Part shown: in pieces, positions 35,506 through 43,674 of the stretch
Position numbering within the stretch: position 1 is the stretch's first letter
Layout: the number at the start of each line of letters is the position of its first letter
Source: Pedobacter polaris
GTDB lineage: Bacteria > Bacteroidota > Bacteroidia > Sphingobacteriales > Sphingobacteriaceae
Assembly (NCBI RefSeq): GCF_005116505.1
Contig: NZ_SWBR01000002.1
Location: forward strand, 868,314-932,313
Length of the DNA: 64,000 nucleotides
Direction of reading: 5' to 3'
Made by a program: the position numbers and the translations under genes
Notes under the pieces: generated by a model
What the model was told of the DNA's origin: nothing
What the model saw: the letters and a program-made list of their open reading frames with translations, nothing else
Databases searched by the model: none

Positions 35506-36338
35506 AAAGCATTCATTCTATAGCGGATCAGCGAATCGAACATCAGTCCAACCTTGTGTCCATTAGAGATCCTAATCCTTCCCTGCATTACTTTTTCTGC
35601 TGATGCCTTTTTAATCTTTTTGAACAGCTCTAGGTAATAGATATAGGCCAAGTAAACCCCACTCCTTGCCTCCCTTGGTAATAACCTAATTCCTTGAAGG
35701 GCAACACGGAACTCTGATTCAATTTCCGTTTCGATCTGCTTTTTCTGGTCATTGCCAAATGCCGAAAGGTCTACACCAGGGAAATAGCTCCTGCCCAGCA
35801 CTTCATAATCGGCATTCAGGTCTCTCAAAAAATTTACCTTCTGGAAAGCCGACCCGAGCAGCATGGCTGATTCCCTGAGCCGCTCGTATTCTTTATTATC
35901 CCCGGCGGTAAATACCCGCAGGCACATAAGCCCTACCACTTGCGCCGAGCCAAGGATATATTTATCGTATTTATCTCCCGTATAATATTCTTCCTTTAAA
36001 TCCATTTCCATGCTGTCCAAGAAAAGGTCTACAAGTTCCATCTCTATCTTGTACTGATTCACTACCTGCTGAAAGGAATTTAAGATCGGATTTAAGCTAA
36101 TCCCTTGCTCGATTGCCTCATAGCAATCTCTTTTAAACTTGTCTAACAAATAGGCCTTATCAAAATCATGAAAACTGTCTACAATCTCATCGGCAAGGCG
36201 CACAAAGCCATAGATCGAGTAGATCGGCTGTCTTAGCTTTTTGTGTAGGAAATAGATTCCAAGTGAAAAACTAGTACTGTAGCGGAGCGTAGTCATCTTG
36301 CTGCACTGGGCAGATAGGCTGTCGAATTTTTCTTTCAT
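35502..36338 (-). CDS. crtB: Phytoene synthase
   Basis: A 278-aa squalene/phytoene synthase family protein that condenses two GGPP to phytoene. The first Asp-rich motif is RLADEIVDSFHDFD; the second is NFLRDLNADYEVLGRSYFPG. Other conserved parts include RYSTSFSLGIYFL and YILGSAQVVGLMCLRVF. It overlaps crtI by 4 bp (ATGA). The GGPP synthase gene (crtE) is not in this window. Confidence 0.95.
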   Translation of the reverse strand: MKEKFDSLSAQCSKMTTLRYSTSFSLGIYFLHKKLRQPIYSIYGFVRLADEIVDSFHDFDKAYLLDKFKRDCYEAIEQGISLNPILNSFQQVVNQYKIEMELVDLFLDSMEMDLKEEYYTGDKYDKYILGSAQVVGLMCLRVFTAGDNKEYERLRESAMLLGSAFQKVNFLRDLNADYEVLGRSYFPGVDLSAFGNDQKKQIETEIESEFRVALQGIRLLPREARSGVYLAYIYYLELFKKIKKASAEKVMQGRIRISNGHKVGLMFDSLIRYRMNAL

Positions 36339-37840
36339 CGCTTTTTCTCTAGGCTTTTATTCAATTGCGCTGCTGCAAGCTTTCCCGAAATAATTGAGGG
36401 CGGAACCCCTGGACCGGGAACCGTTAGTTGGCCAGCATAAAACAGGTTGTTAATTTTTTTATTGTTGAGCGAAGGCTTTAGGTTTGCCGTCTGCATCAAC
36501 GTATTGGCAAGGCCATAGGCATTGCCCTTATAGGAATTGTAGTCTTGTACAAAATCATTGATACAATAGCTTTTTTTATAATCAATATTGCTTCTAACCT
36601 CTTCGCCACAAAATGTTTCTAAGCGATCCATGATCAGCTCGAAATAGCGTTCCCGTAGTTCTTCGCTATCCTGCAGTTCGGTAGCTAGTGGCATTAGCAT
36701 AAAAATATTCTCATGACCTATTGGCGCAACGCTATCATCGCTCTTCGCAGGGCAACAGGCATAGAAAAGGGGCTTGCTTGGCCATTGTGGATTTTCGTAG
36801 ATTTCCTTGGCATGCACATCAAGTTCTTCATCAAAAAAAAGGGTGTGATGAGACAACTTATCTAGCTTTTTGGTAAGCCCTAAGTAAAAGATCAAGCTAG
36901 ATGGGGCAAGCACTCTTTTGTTCCAATAACTTTCGGGATAGTTGCGAAGTGCTTCACCGAGTAGTTGGTCTTCTACATGGTGGTAATCTGCTGAGGCCAC
37001 TACACCATCGAAGTTTAATTTGTAGCGTTTGGAATTTACCCCAATGATTTTTCCTGCCGAAAACTCGAAGCCTGATACTGGCTCATCAACAAGAAATTTT
37101 ACACCTAGGTTTTCGGCCACAGTGCGCATGCCGCCAACTACCGAGGCAAAGCCACCCTTCGGGTACCAAGTACCCAATGAAAGACCTGCGTAGTTCATCA
37201 AGCTATAAAGTGCTGGGGTATTTTTGGCAGTAGCACCCAAAAAAAGGATAGGGAATTCCATTAGCGCAATGAGCTTTGGATGGCTAAAATATTTTTTAAC
37301 ATGAGTGCGGAAAGATTGCAAAAGCTGCAGTTTAAATGCGCCCCTGATCACATCCATGTCTAAAAATTCGGTTAGTGAAAGGCCTGGTTTATGAACCAGT
37401 TTTTCCATACCTACTTTATACTTAAATTCGGCTCCTTCAAGAAATTTCCTGAGCTTTAACGCACTACCCCGTTCAATATCTTCAAAAACTTCTTCTAATT
37501 CCTCATTCGAACTCGGAATGTGCATTACATCATTTTGCCCAAAAACAATCGAAAAACCTGGATCAAGTTGGGAAAGTTCATAAAAGTCAGCAGGTTTGTG
37601 GCCAAAGTCACTAAAGAACTGCTCAAACACCCCAGGCATCCAATACCAGCTTGGCCCCATATCAAAACTGTAGCCATTAGCTGTTACCAACTGCCTTGCC
37701 CTTCCCCCAATTTGTGGGTTCTTTTCATAAACAGTCACTTCTGCCCCATCCTTGGCTAAGTAACAGGCTGCACTTAGCCCAGCAAAGCCCGAACCTATAA
37801 CTGCAACCTTTGGCTTTGTTGGTAACGATCTATTGTCCAT
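36335..37840 (-). CDS. crtI: Phytoene desaturase
   Basis: A 501-aa FAD-dependent enzyme that takes phytoene to lycopene. The N-terminal dinucleotide fold is VAVIGSGFAGLSAACYLAKD with the downstream GGRARQ; the C-terminal CrtI signature is NNLFYAGQLTVPGPGVPPSI. A GTG two codons upstream is possible, but the ATG at 37838-37840 has AAAGGTGG just before it. It overlaps the end of the regulator gene by 11 bp, so expression depends on the regulator's own transcript. Confidence 0.95.
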   Translation of the reverse strand: MDNRSLPTKPKVAVIGSGFAGLSAACYLAKDGAEVTVYEKNPQIGGRARQLVTANGYSFDMGPSWYWMPGVFEQFFSDFGHKPADFYELSQLDPGFSIVFGQNDVMHIPSSNEELEEVFEDIERGSALKLRKFLEGAEFKYKVGMEKLVHKPGLSLTEFLDMDVIRGAFKLQLLQSFRTHVKKYFSHPKLIALMEFPILFLGATAKNTPALYSLMNYAGLSLGTWYPKGGFASVVGGMRTVAENLGVKFLVDEPVSGFEFSAGKIIGVNSKRYKLNFDGVVASADYHHVEDQLLGEALRNYPESYWNKRVLAPSSLIFYLGLTKKLDKLSHHTLFFDEELDVHAKEIYENPQWPSKPLFYACCPAKSDDSVAPIGHENIFMLMPLATELQDSEELRERYFELIMDRLETFCGEEVRSNIDYKKSYCINDFVQDYNSYKGNAYGLANTLMQTANLKPSLNNKKINNLFYAGQLTVPGPGVPPSIISGKLAAAQLNKSLEKKR

Positions 37841-38726
37841 TTCCACCTTTCACTAATTGTGAGAATTCAGCTATAGAAGAGAAGCATGACATGTTAGCCC
37901 CTAACTCTAGTTCAGCAATCAACTTTCCATTTCCTGCCAAAAAGATATTTGCATTGGGGAAGGTATTGCTTAGGTTTTGAAGGTAGTTCCCTGTTTCTTT
38001 AACAGGACGCTGCCTCACCAAAAAAAACAGCAGGTGATCTACCTGGGTTGAGCTATAAGCATCTTTAAGCGATTCCATAGGCACTCTTTCACCTAGGTAG
38101 ATGACCTTAAAGCCGTAGCTGCGCAACATGAAACTTGCAAACAATAAGGGGATATCATGAGCCTCATCTTCTGGAAGAAAAAGCAACCATACCGGACCAC
38201 CCCTATTGCTTAAGGGAAGCGAATTGATAGCCGTCATGAGCTTTTGCCTTACAATCGCTGAAATAAAATGTTCGTGAGCAGGGCATATATGGTCTAATCG
38301 CCACATTAGGCCAAGGCGCTGCAGTAGCGGAAACATCACCTGCTCATAAGTCTTCATGATTCCATGTTCTTCAATGCATTGATCAAGAAGAATACTGAAA
38401 CTTAGCTCATCATATTTAACACCTGCGTTTAACAGTTGGGATACATAAAATTCAAAGCTCGCAAGGCCAGGCATGATAGCTTTTAATTCTTTTTCCAGAA
38501 ACTCCTCCATCTGGTCACCAGTTAGTGAACAGGCTTGGGATATTTTAACCCCAGCTTGGTTTAAGCTTACAATGTTCAATAGCCTCTTCAAGTGCTCATC
38601 ATTATAAGACCGGGTATTACCGCTCGATCTCAAAGGTTCAAGTGCATTATACCTTCGCTCCCAAATGCGGATAGTATGTACGGGAACTCCAGAAAGTTGC
38701 TCGAGATCGGAAATGGATAGTTTCAT
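37830..38726 (-). CDS. MerR-family regulator with cobalamin-binding-like domain (CarH/LitR-like)
   Basis: A 298-aa regulator. Residues 1-70 form a MerR winged helix (ISDLEQLSGVPVHTIRIWER). Residues about 90-165 form the helical cap and 175-290 a Rossmann-like B12 fold. Trp142, Glu152 and His153 form the Wx9EH motif known from CarH-type adenosylcobalamin photoreceptors, and His190 (EDEAHDIPLL) stands where the lower Co ligand sits; the usual Gly after HxxG is Pro here. CarH proteins repress carotenoid genes in the dark and fall off DNA in light. As first gene of the operon with a palindrome over its own promoter, it very likely autoregulates the cluster. Light response is inference. Confidence 0.88.
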   Translation of the reverse strand: MKLSISDLEQLSGVPVHTIRIWERRYNALEPLRSSGNTRSYNDEHLKRLLNIVSLNQAGVKISQACSLTGDQMEEFLEKELKAIMPGLASFEFYVSQLLNAGVKYDELSFSILLDQCIEEHGIMKTYEQVMFPLLQRLGLMWRLDHICPAHEHFISAIVRQKLMTAINSLPLSNRGGPVWLLFLPEDEAHDIPLLFASFMLRSYGFKVIYLGERVPMESLKDAYSSTQVDHLLFFLVRQRPVKETGNYLQNLSNTFPNANIFLAGNGKLIAELELGANMSCFSSIAEFSQLVKGGNGQ

Positions 38727-38764
38727 TTTGTCTATATTTTAAATAAAATATTTAGACAAAAGTA
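38726..38764 (-). promoter_or_regulatory. Carotenoid operon promoter (-7) with overlapping palindromic operator
   Basis: On the minus strand TACTTTTG (38757-38764) is an exact TAnnTTTG -7 element. A 36-bp palindrome with 9-bp perfect arms TTTTGTCTA / TAGACAAAA (38726-38734 and 38753-38761) and an AT-rich 18-bp centre runs from the -7 element to the start codon. It is the natural binding site for the MerR/CarH-like protein and would block initiation when bound. Confidence 0.75.
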
Positions 38765-38911
38765 ACATTACTTTGCTATAAAAAGTTTGCTGTCCGGTAT
38801 TTTTTCTACAAAAATGTTGTGACAAATGTTTTATCACTTGTCATGCTGAGCTTAACGAAGCACTATTTATTAAAATATTTATAGACACTTTCTGAGTCAC
38901 CACCACTTTAG

Positions 38912-39491
38912 CCGTCATTGCGAAGCCGATCTTCATTGGGTATGGCAATCTCATTCTTGCTGTTATAGTTTGTCATGCTGAGCCTGTCGAAGCACTTTTT
39001 CACTTAAAACACCAACTCACAGCCTTGCCTCGGCTCATGGGCGCCGAAAGCCCTAGTCCTTTTTTTCTTAATGAAAAATTACCTAAAAACATCAAGAAAG
39101 AACGATGTTTCCACCCAAATGGCCTACGCGTGGCCCGCCGTTCTTTCATCCCTACACTCTTTGGGGAAGTGGTAAATAGTGAGATTGATGCTTGATTTAT
39201 GGACATACCCCAACTCGTGCAATGAACTGTGGGTTAAGCCTGTAGACTACTGTTTATTACAGCACCCCCCCCTCTTTCCAACATTAATAGTACGCAGGGC
39301 TTATCCAGCAACGGAAGAAAAACTGGCAAATGATGGCTTGAGGGCGGGAAAAGGCATAGTTGTTTTGCCCTTCAGCAAAACCGTAGCCTGTGTTTGCAAG
39401 TTTTTGTGAAGGGATGGGAGCGCAAGGTTGCCTAGGAGAAGCCGAAAGGGTTTGCCTTCTTTGCCCTTCAAAGAAGGTTGCCTCGCGGCAA
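38912..39491. repeat. Composite intergenic repeat, unit 6 (E-A-B-C-F)
   Basis: Module E (near 38914-38960), A (38972-38995), B (about 39012-39170), C (about 39175-39460) and F (39478-39491) follow in the order of unit 1. The module C hairpin here has changes in both arms (one becomes G-U, one a mismatch), so this copy is older or less constrained. The repeat lies between two divergent genes, so it is not tied to transcript ends. Confidence 0.82.
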
Positions 39492-39518
39492 AGAGCGTTT
39501 AGACCTAGTTGTTCAGTT

Positions 39519-39759
39519 GCCATGCTGAGCCTGTCGAAGACACTTAAGTTAAAACACCAACGCACAGCCTTGCCTCGGCTCATCGCCCCCGAGAGGCTCT
39601 TTCGTTTTTCACGGTTATCTATTTTAGAGGTGTTCAAGATTGCTGCGCAATATCTCCTTGATAGAAAAGAAACAAAAGATCAAGAAAGAACGATGCTTCC
39701 ACCCACAGGCCTCCGCGTGGCCCGCCGTTCTTTCATCCCTACGCTCTTTGGGACAGTGA
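39519..39759. repeat. Composite intergenic repeat, unit 7 (A-B variant)
   Basis: Module A (39519-39542) and a module B variant (about 39556-39759). The segment between CGGCTCAT and AAGAAAGAACG differs from all other copies, yet still ends in an inverted repeat (CCTTGAT...ATCAAGA); the outer GAAAGAACG/CGTTCTTTC pair is unchanged. The conserved pairing despite a swapped sequence hints that structure matters. Confidence 0.75.
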
Positions 39760-39815
39760 TTAAATTGAAAGATGGACTGTTGAAAAGTAGATGCGATTTC
39801 GGGCAACATAAGCCT

Positions 39816-39823
39816 TAATTTTG
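39816..39823 (+). promoter_or_regulatory. TAnnTTTG promoter element of the helicase gene
   Basis: TAATTTTG matches the -7 consensus exactly, and TTTC lies 19 bp upstream. The start codon is only 9 bp downstream, so the transcript would have a very short leader or none. Confidence 0.6.
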
Positions 39824-39831
39824 TACACATA

Positions 39832-41928
39832 ATGACACTAGAACCCCTGCATGAATTGATCCTCGATTTTATCGAAAAAACAAACAGACCAATCTTCATG
39901 ACAGGAAAAGCGGGAACCGGAAAAACAACCTTCCTGCGCCACATTCGCTCCAGCACCAAAAAGAACCTTGCGGTAGTAGCACCAACGGCCGTAGCGGCAA
40001 TTAACGCAGGTGGAGTAACCATCCACTCCTTTTTCCAGGTTCCCTTCGGACCTTTGCTACCACCATCTCCGCAAGAAACAATTTTCACTGAATTTTCTGG
40101 CAAAAGCTTCGGAGCGGAAAAAGCCAAACTCATCAAATGCCTCGACTTGCTCATCATCGACGAGATTAGTATGGTAAGGGCCGACACCCTAGACTATATT
40201 GATAGGGCACTACGGTTTGTGAAGGGAAATAGCCAACCATTTGGGGGCGTACAGTTACTCATGATCGGCGACCTTTACCAGCTGCCGCCTGTTTTTCAAA
40301 ACGACTGGCATTTGCTTGGGAAATTTTATAATGGGCCCTATTTCTTCGACAGTTTAATCTTTAGGGCATTTCCCCTACTCACGTTTGAACTTACCAAAGT
40401 CCACAGGCAGAGCGATCCTACCTTTATTGAAATACTGAACGAAATAAGGAATGGCTCGATCAGCGATACGCTCCTCCAAAAACTAAATGCGCATTACCAG
40501 CAAAATCCAAACAGTGGGGAATTAGCTGACCATGTTACCCTCACTACGCATAATCCGCTGGTTAAAAAGATCAATGAAGAAAGACTAGCAAACCTAGCAG
40601 GCGATACACATACCTTTAAAGCAAAAATTACAGGAGACTTTCCAAAAGAAGCCTTTCCTACCGAAGAGGAACTTGTATTGAAGGCTGGCGCAATGGTAAT
40701 GTTTATTAAAAACGACAGCTCAGGCAAAAAGCAATTTTATAATGGCCGTACAGCAAAGGTAGACAGCATTAACGGAGAAATCATAAGCCTAACCTTTCTT
40801 GATGATGGATCGACATTTGAGGCCACTCAGGAAATATGGGAGAATACCAAGTATGCGCTATCAGAAACCGACCAAAAGATAACCCAAACCAGCGCAGGTA
40901 CTTTCAGCCAGTTCCCACTTCGCTTAGCTTGGGCAATTACCATCCATAAAAGTCAGGGATTAACTTTTGATAAAGCTGTAATTGATGTAGGTGCTGCCTT
41001 TGCCCATGGGCAAACCTATGTAGCACTGAGCCGATGCCGGACATTGGATGGCTTGATCCTAAAGGAAAAAGTAGATAGTAAGAACATCATTACCGATCCA
41101 TCGGTTGCTGCTTTTATGAAAAAGGCCCAAGCGCAAAGTCCAGATCAACATAGTCTTCAACAGTTGTTGGTGGCTGCCGAACTTGAAACTTTGGTTGATT
41201 GTTTTGACTTCAATCCAATAACCGAAACTTATACCCATTTAAAAGCAGTACTGTTAGCGCTCCTGCCAAATGAAACAGTATTAAATCAAAAGATCAATGA
41301 AGCTGAACAATTGTTAAGCATTAAAATTGGCCCCATTGGAGAGCGCTTCGTCCGCCAGGAACTGAAAACGATAGTCAATAAATTTGAAGCGGGCCCTATA
41401 AAAACACGTTTGGCAAAAGCAGCAGGATATTTTCTTCCGAATCTGATTGAACTACACGAACATGTGATTGCCCTGCATAGCTTAATTACGGGTGCTCCCT
41501 TTCATCCGGATTATTTCCCGACCTTAAACCAATTGTTAGAACAGCTGCAAGCCAAGATTGAGCTGTTTAAATTGCTACCAAATTTTATTAAAGTGGATGA
41601 GTTATCGAAGGCCAATCGAAACACGGCTATTAGCTATAAACCGCTTGACAGTTGGAAGCAAAAACAGCTGAATGAAACCAGTATCGAAAACCCAGCACTC
41701 CATCTTGAGTTATTAAACTGGAGAAAGCAAACTGCGGAAAACAAAAAAGCATTAGGCTATCACATCATTTCTGACCAAGCCATAGCTGATATCTCTGCAA
41801 AACTACCAAAAACGCTAACCCAATTGGCTAAGATTAAAAATGTAGGAGAAGGAAAAGCAACACAATATGGAGACGAGATACTTAAACTCATTAGACATCA
41901 CTTGGGCGAAAACGAGCTTTTGTTCTAG
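39832..41928 (+). CDS. Pif1-like superfamily 1 helicase with C-terminal HRDC domain
   Basis: A 698-aa DNA helicase. Walker A GKAGTGKT is at residues 25-32, the Pif1-type AAINAGGVTIHSFFQVPFG follows, Walker B is CLDLLIIDEISMV, and later helicase motifs include PFGGVQLLMIGDLYQLPPVF and LAWAITIHKSQGLTFDKAVI with VALSRCR. The C-terminal 70 residues (ALHLELLNWRKQTAENK ... LAKIKNVGEGKATQYGDEIL) form an HRDC domain as in RecQ. Pif1-family enzymes unwind forked or G-quadruplex DNA. The gene stands alone on the plus strand between the repeat field and a convergent permease gene. Confidence 0.93.
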   Translation: MTLEPLHELILDFIEKTNRPIFMTGKAGTGKTTFLRHIRSSTKKNLAVVAPTAVAAINAGGVTIHSFFQVPFGPLLPPSPQETIFTEFSGKSFGAEKAKLIKCLDLLIIDEISMVRADTLDYIDRALRFVKGNSQPFGGVQLLMIGDLYQLPPVFQNDWHLLGKFYNGPYFFDSLIFRAFPLLTFELTKVHRQSDPTFIEILNEIRNGSISDTLLQKLNAHYQQNPNSGELADHVTLTTHNPLVKKINEERLANLAGDTHTFKAKITGDFPKEAFPTEEELVLKAGAMVMFIKNDSSGKKQFYNGRTAKVDSINGEIISLTFLDDGSTFEATQEIWENTKYALSETDQKITQTSAGTFSQFPLRLAWAITIHKSQGLTFDKAVIDVGAAFAHGQTYVALSRCRTLDGLILKEKVDSKNIITDPSVAAFMKKAQAQSPDQHSLQQLLVAAELETLVDCFDFNPITETYTHLKAVLLALLPNETVLNQKINEAEQLLSIKIGPIGERFVRQELKTIVNKFEAGPIKTRLAKAAGYFLPNLIELHEHVIALHSLITGAPFHPDYFPTLNQLLEQLQAKIELFKLLPNFIKVDELSKANRNTAISYKPLDSWKQKQLNETSIENPALHLELLNWRKQTAENKKALGYHIISDQAIADISAKLPKTLTQLAKIKNVGEGKATQYGDEILKLIRHHLGENELLF

Positions 41929-41940
41929 CATACGCTACAA

Positions 41941-41976
41941 ACTATTTGGGTTTATTTCTTCCCAAATAGTTTTTTC
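41941..41976 (+). terminator. Intrinsic terminator of the helicase gene, inside the 3' end of the convergent gene
   Basis: ACTATTTGGG (41941-41950) pairs with CCCAAATAGT (41961-41970) and is followed by TTTTTT on the plus strand. The 3' arm encodes the last residues of the convergent permease gene (stop at 41952-41954), so terminator and coding sequence overlap. Confidence 0.85.
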
Positions 41977-43034
41977 ATGTAATCTAATATTGTGGTTTTT
42001 GGCTTTCGCGGATTTTCTGGGCCAATGAGAAAGCCATAGGGTTGCAAATGAGGATAACTGTCGCAGATGATCTTTGCCATGCCCAATAGCGGTACTGCCA
42101 AAATCATTCCCGCCACACCCCAAATTAGTTCACCCAGTACAATGGCCATAATGGTAAACAGTGGATTGATATTTACCTGTTCGCCAACGATAATGGGTTC
42201 GAGGATATAGGTTTGTATAAACTGAACTAGCAAATAGGTAACCAATACTCCAATAACCATCTTGCTATTTCCACCCTGTGCCATTACAGCCAGTACTGTT
42301 AAACCCGTGCCAGTTAGGTTACCAATAAAGGGTACAATTTCTAGCAAACCGCATAGTACGGCAAAAAATAGTGCACTTTCTACTCCTACAATACTGAAAC
42401 CAATGCCATACATTACCCACAGTACCCCTATCATTGCAGCCAGACCGCTCAGGTATTTCTGAGAAACCTTTCCAGTTTGATGTATCACAGCTGTTGTATC
42501 TGCATTTTCCTTATTAGGCACTAGTTTTAAGATGAACTTTTTGATGTGGCTGCGCATGGAAAGAAAAAGGAACATGTACACCAATACAAGGATGGTGTTG
42601 ATTAAAATTCCCATCAACCCTGCTGCAAAAGAAAGAATCATGCCACCAGATTTGCCCTTGGTACCCTGATCTATTGCCTTCTGCTGGTCAATCTTTTTAA
42701 TACCAATGGTTTCATTGATCCAAGATTTAAGCGATTCGAGCATACTTACGATCCGCTTTTCCATTCCATCTAGATTCTCGGCCAGGCTACTCAACTCAAT
42801 AGATAGCAGCCCCAAAACAAGTCCTATGGAAAGGACAAAAAGTACAATACATAATACTGAAGCTACTCCTCTGCTTACTCCTTTGCTTTCTATAAAGCTG
42901 CACAGCCTGATAAATACCATAGAGAGTACTGCTGCAAGGGTAAGGGGAATTAGAAAAGGAGAGGCAAAATAAAGTCCGGCAAAGGTTAGTACAAAAAAGA
43001 AAAGTGTGTTAACCGATAGGCTGAGTTTTTCCAT
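41952..43034 (-). CDS. AI-2E family permease
   Basis: A 360-aa membrane protein with about eight TM helices: two near the N-terminus (LFFFVLTFAGLYFASPFLIP), a charged periplasmic or cytosolic loop with LSSLAENLDGMEKRIVSMLE, then the conserved second half (YLSGLAAMIGVLWVMYGIGF, EIVPFIGNLTGTGLTVLAV, YILEPIIVGEQVNINPLFTI, GELIWGVAGMILAVPLLGMA). PF01594 members transport diverse small molecules or ions despite the AI-2 name. It precedes no obvious partner; a DUF3606 gene and terminator lie upstream. Confidence 0.93.
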   Translation of the reverse strand: MEKLSLSVNTLFFFVLTFAGLYFASPFLIPLTLAAVLSMVFIRLCSFIESKGVSRGVASVLCIVLFVLSIGLVLGLLSIELSSLAENLDGMEKRIVSMLESLKSWINETIGIKKIDQQKAIDQGTKGKSGGMILSFAAGLMGILINTILVLVYMFLFLSMRSHIKKFILKLVPNKENADTTAVIHQTGKVSQKYLSGLAAMIGVLWVMYGIGFSIVGVESALFFAVLCGLLEIVPFIGNLTGTGLTVLAVMAQGGNSKMVIGVLVTYLLVQFIQTYILEPIIVGEQVNINPLFTIMAIVLGELIWGVAGMILAVPLLGMAKIICDSYPHLQPYGFLIGPENPRKPKTTILDYMKKLFGKK

Positions 43035-43116
43035 ATCCTAGTCTAACAAAACTAACCAGTGAAAGTTTAAGTTAAATCGTATTCTGTAATGTCCGCACCT
43101 TTTTTAAAATTAGGTT

Positions 43117-43153
43117 AAAAAGAAAACGGGAACGACTAAAGGTCCTTCCCGCT
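43117..43153 (-). terminator. Intrinsic terminator after the DUF3606 gene
   Basis: On the minus strand AGCGGGAAGGACC-TTTA-GTCGTTCCCG is followed by TTTTCTTTTT. It is the best-paired of three related hairpins (25691, 43117, 56915). Confidence 0.85.
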
Positions 43154-43201
43154 ATCTTTTCTTTCAATTTTTATTTTGAAGTCAATTGGGTCCCAAAAGA
43201 A

Positions 43202-43378
43202 CTATTTCTTTTTATCAGAGATGTATTTTTCAATTACCGTGCGGTCGTTCGATTTTGTTGCACGTTTTGCACCTACAACCTGTTGTACACTTACACCCAT
43301 TTTGGTTGCTACGTGTGAAAGCTCATAATCTTGAGATGAATTTACTTTTTTTCTGTCACTTGGTCCTTGCTTTGCCAT
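43202..43378 (-). CDS. DUF3606 domain-containing small protein
   Basis: A 58-aa protein reading from the ATG at 43376-43378 to a TAG. DRKKVNSSQDYELSHVATKM followed by GVSVQQVVGAKR is the DUF3606 (PF12244) signature: a short helical domain with an xDRxxVNxxxDYEL start. Function is unknown; such genes often occur with stress genes in soil bacteria. A second member lies at 44455-44718. It is 41 bp downstream of a 71-aa gene and followed by a strong terminator. Confidence 0.85.
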   Translation of the reverse strand: MAKQGPSDRKKVNSSQDYELSHVATKMGVSVQQVVGAKRATKSNDRTVIEKYISDKKK

Positions 43379-43419
43379 AATTATTTGTTTTTAGGTAGAT
43401 ATGATAAATTAATATTCCG

Positions 43420-43635
43420 TTACATTTGGTGCTCGGAGATCAACTCGCCAATTTGCCCTACAAAACCTTCCTCCAGTTCGTCCATAGTTCTCCAATTGGT
43501 TCCAAATTTTCCTACTTCGGGATAGACCACCCCGATTTTTTCTTCGCCTTCAAGGATTCGAAAAGTTCCATTATCCTGAGGTTCGACTTGGTATTGCTTT
43601 TCTAAAAGCTGTATGTTAAATGTTTGCATATCCAT
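43420..43635 (-). CDS. Small hypothetical protein
   Basis: A 71-aa acidic protein: MQTFNIQLLEKQYQVEPQDN, then GTFRILEGEEKIGVVYPEVG and a C-terminal helix WRTMDELEEGFVGQIGELI. No family is recognised. A second ATG two codons in is also possible. It lies between the Fpg-like gene and the DUF3606 gene in the same direction, so it is probably part of the LigD operon. Confidence 0.7.
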   Translation of the reverse strand: MDMQTFNIQLLEKQYQVEPQDNGTFRILEGEEKIGVVYPEVGKFGTNWRTMDELEEGFVGQIGELISEHQM

Positions 43636-43674
43636 AAGTTTTTTTGTTTAAACAAGGTAAATCGAGGATTGTTT

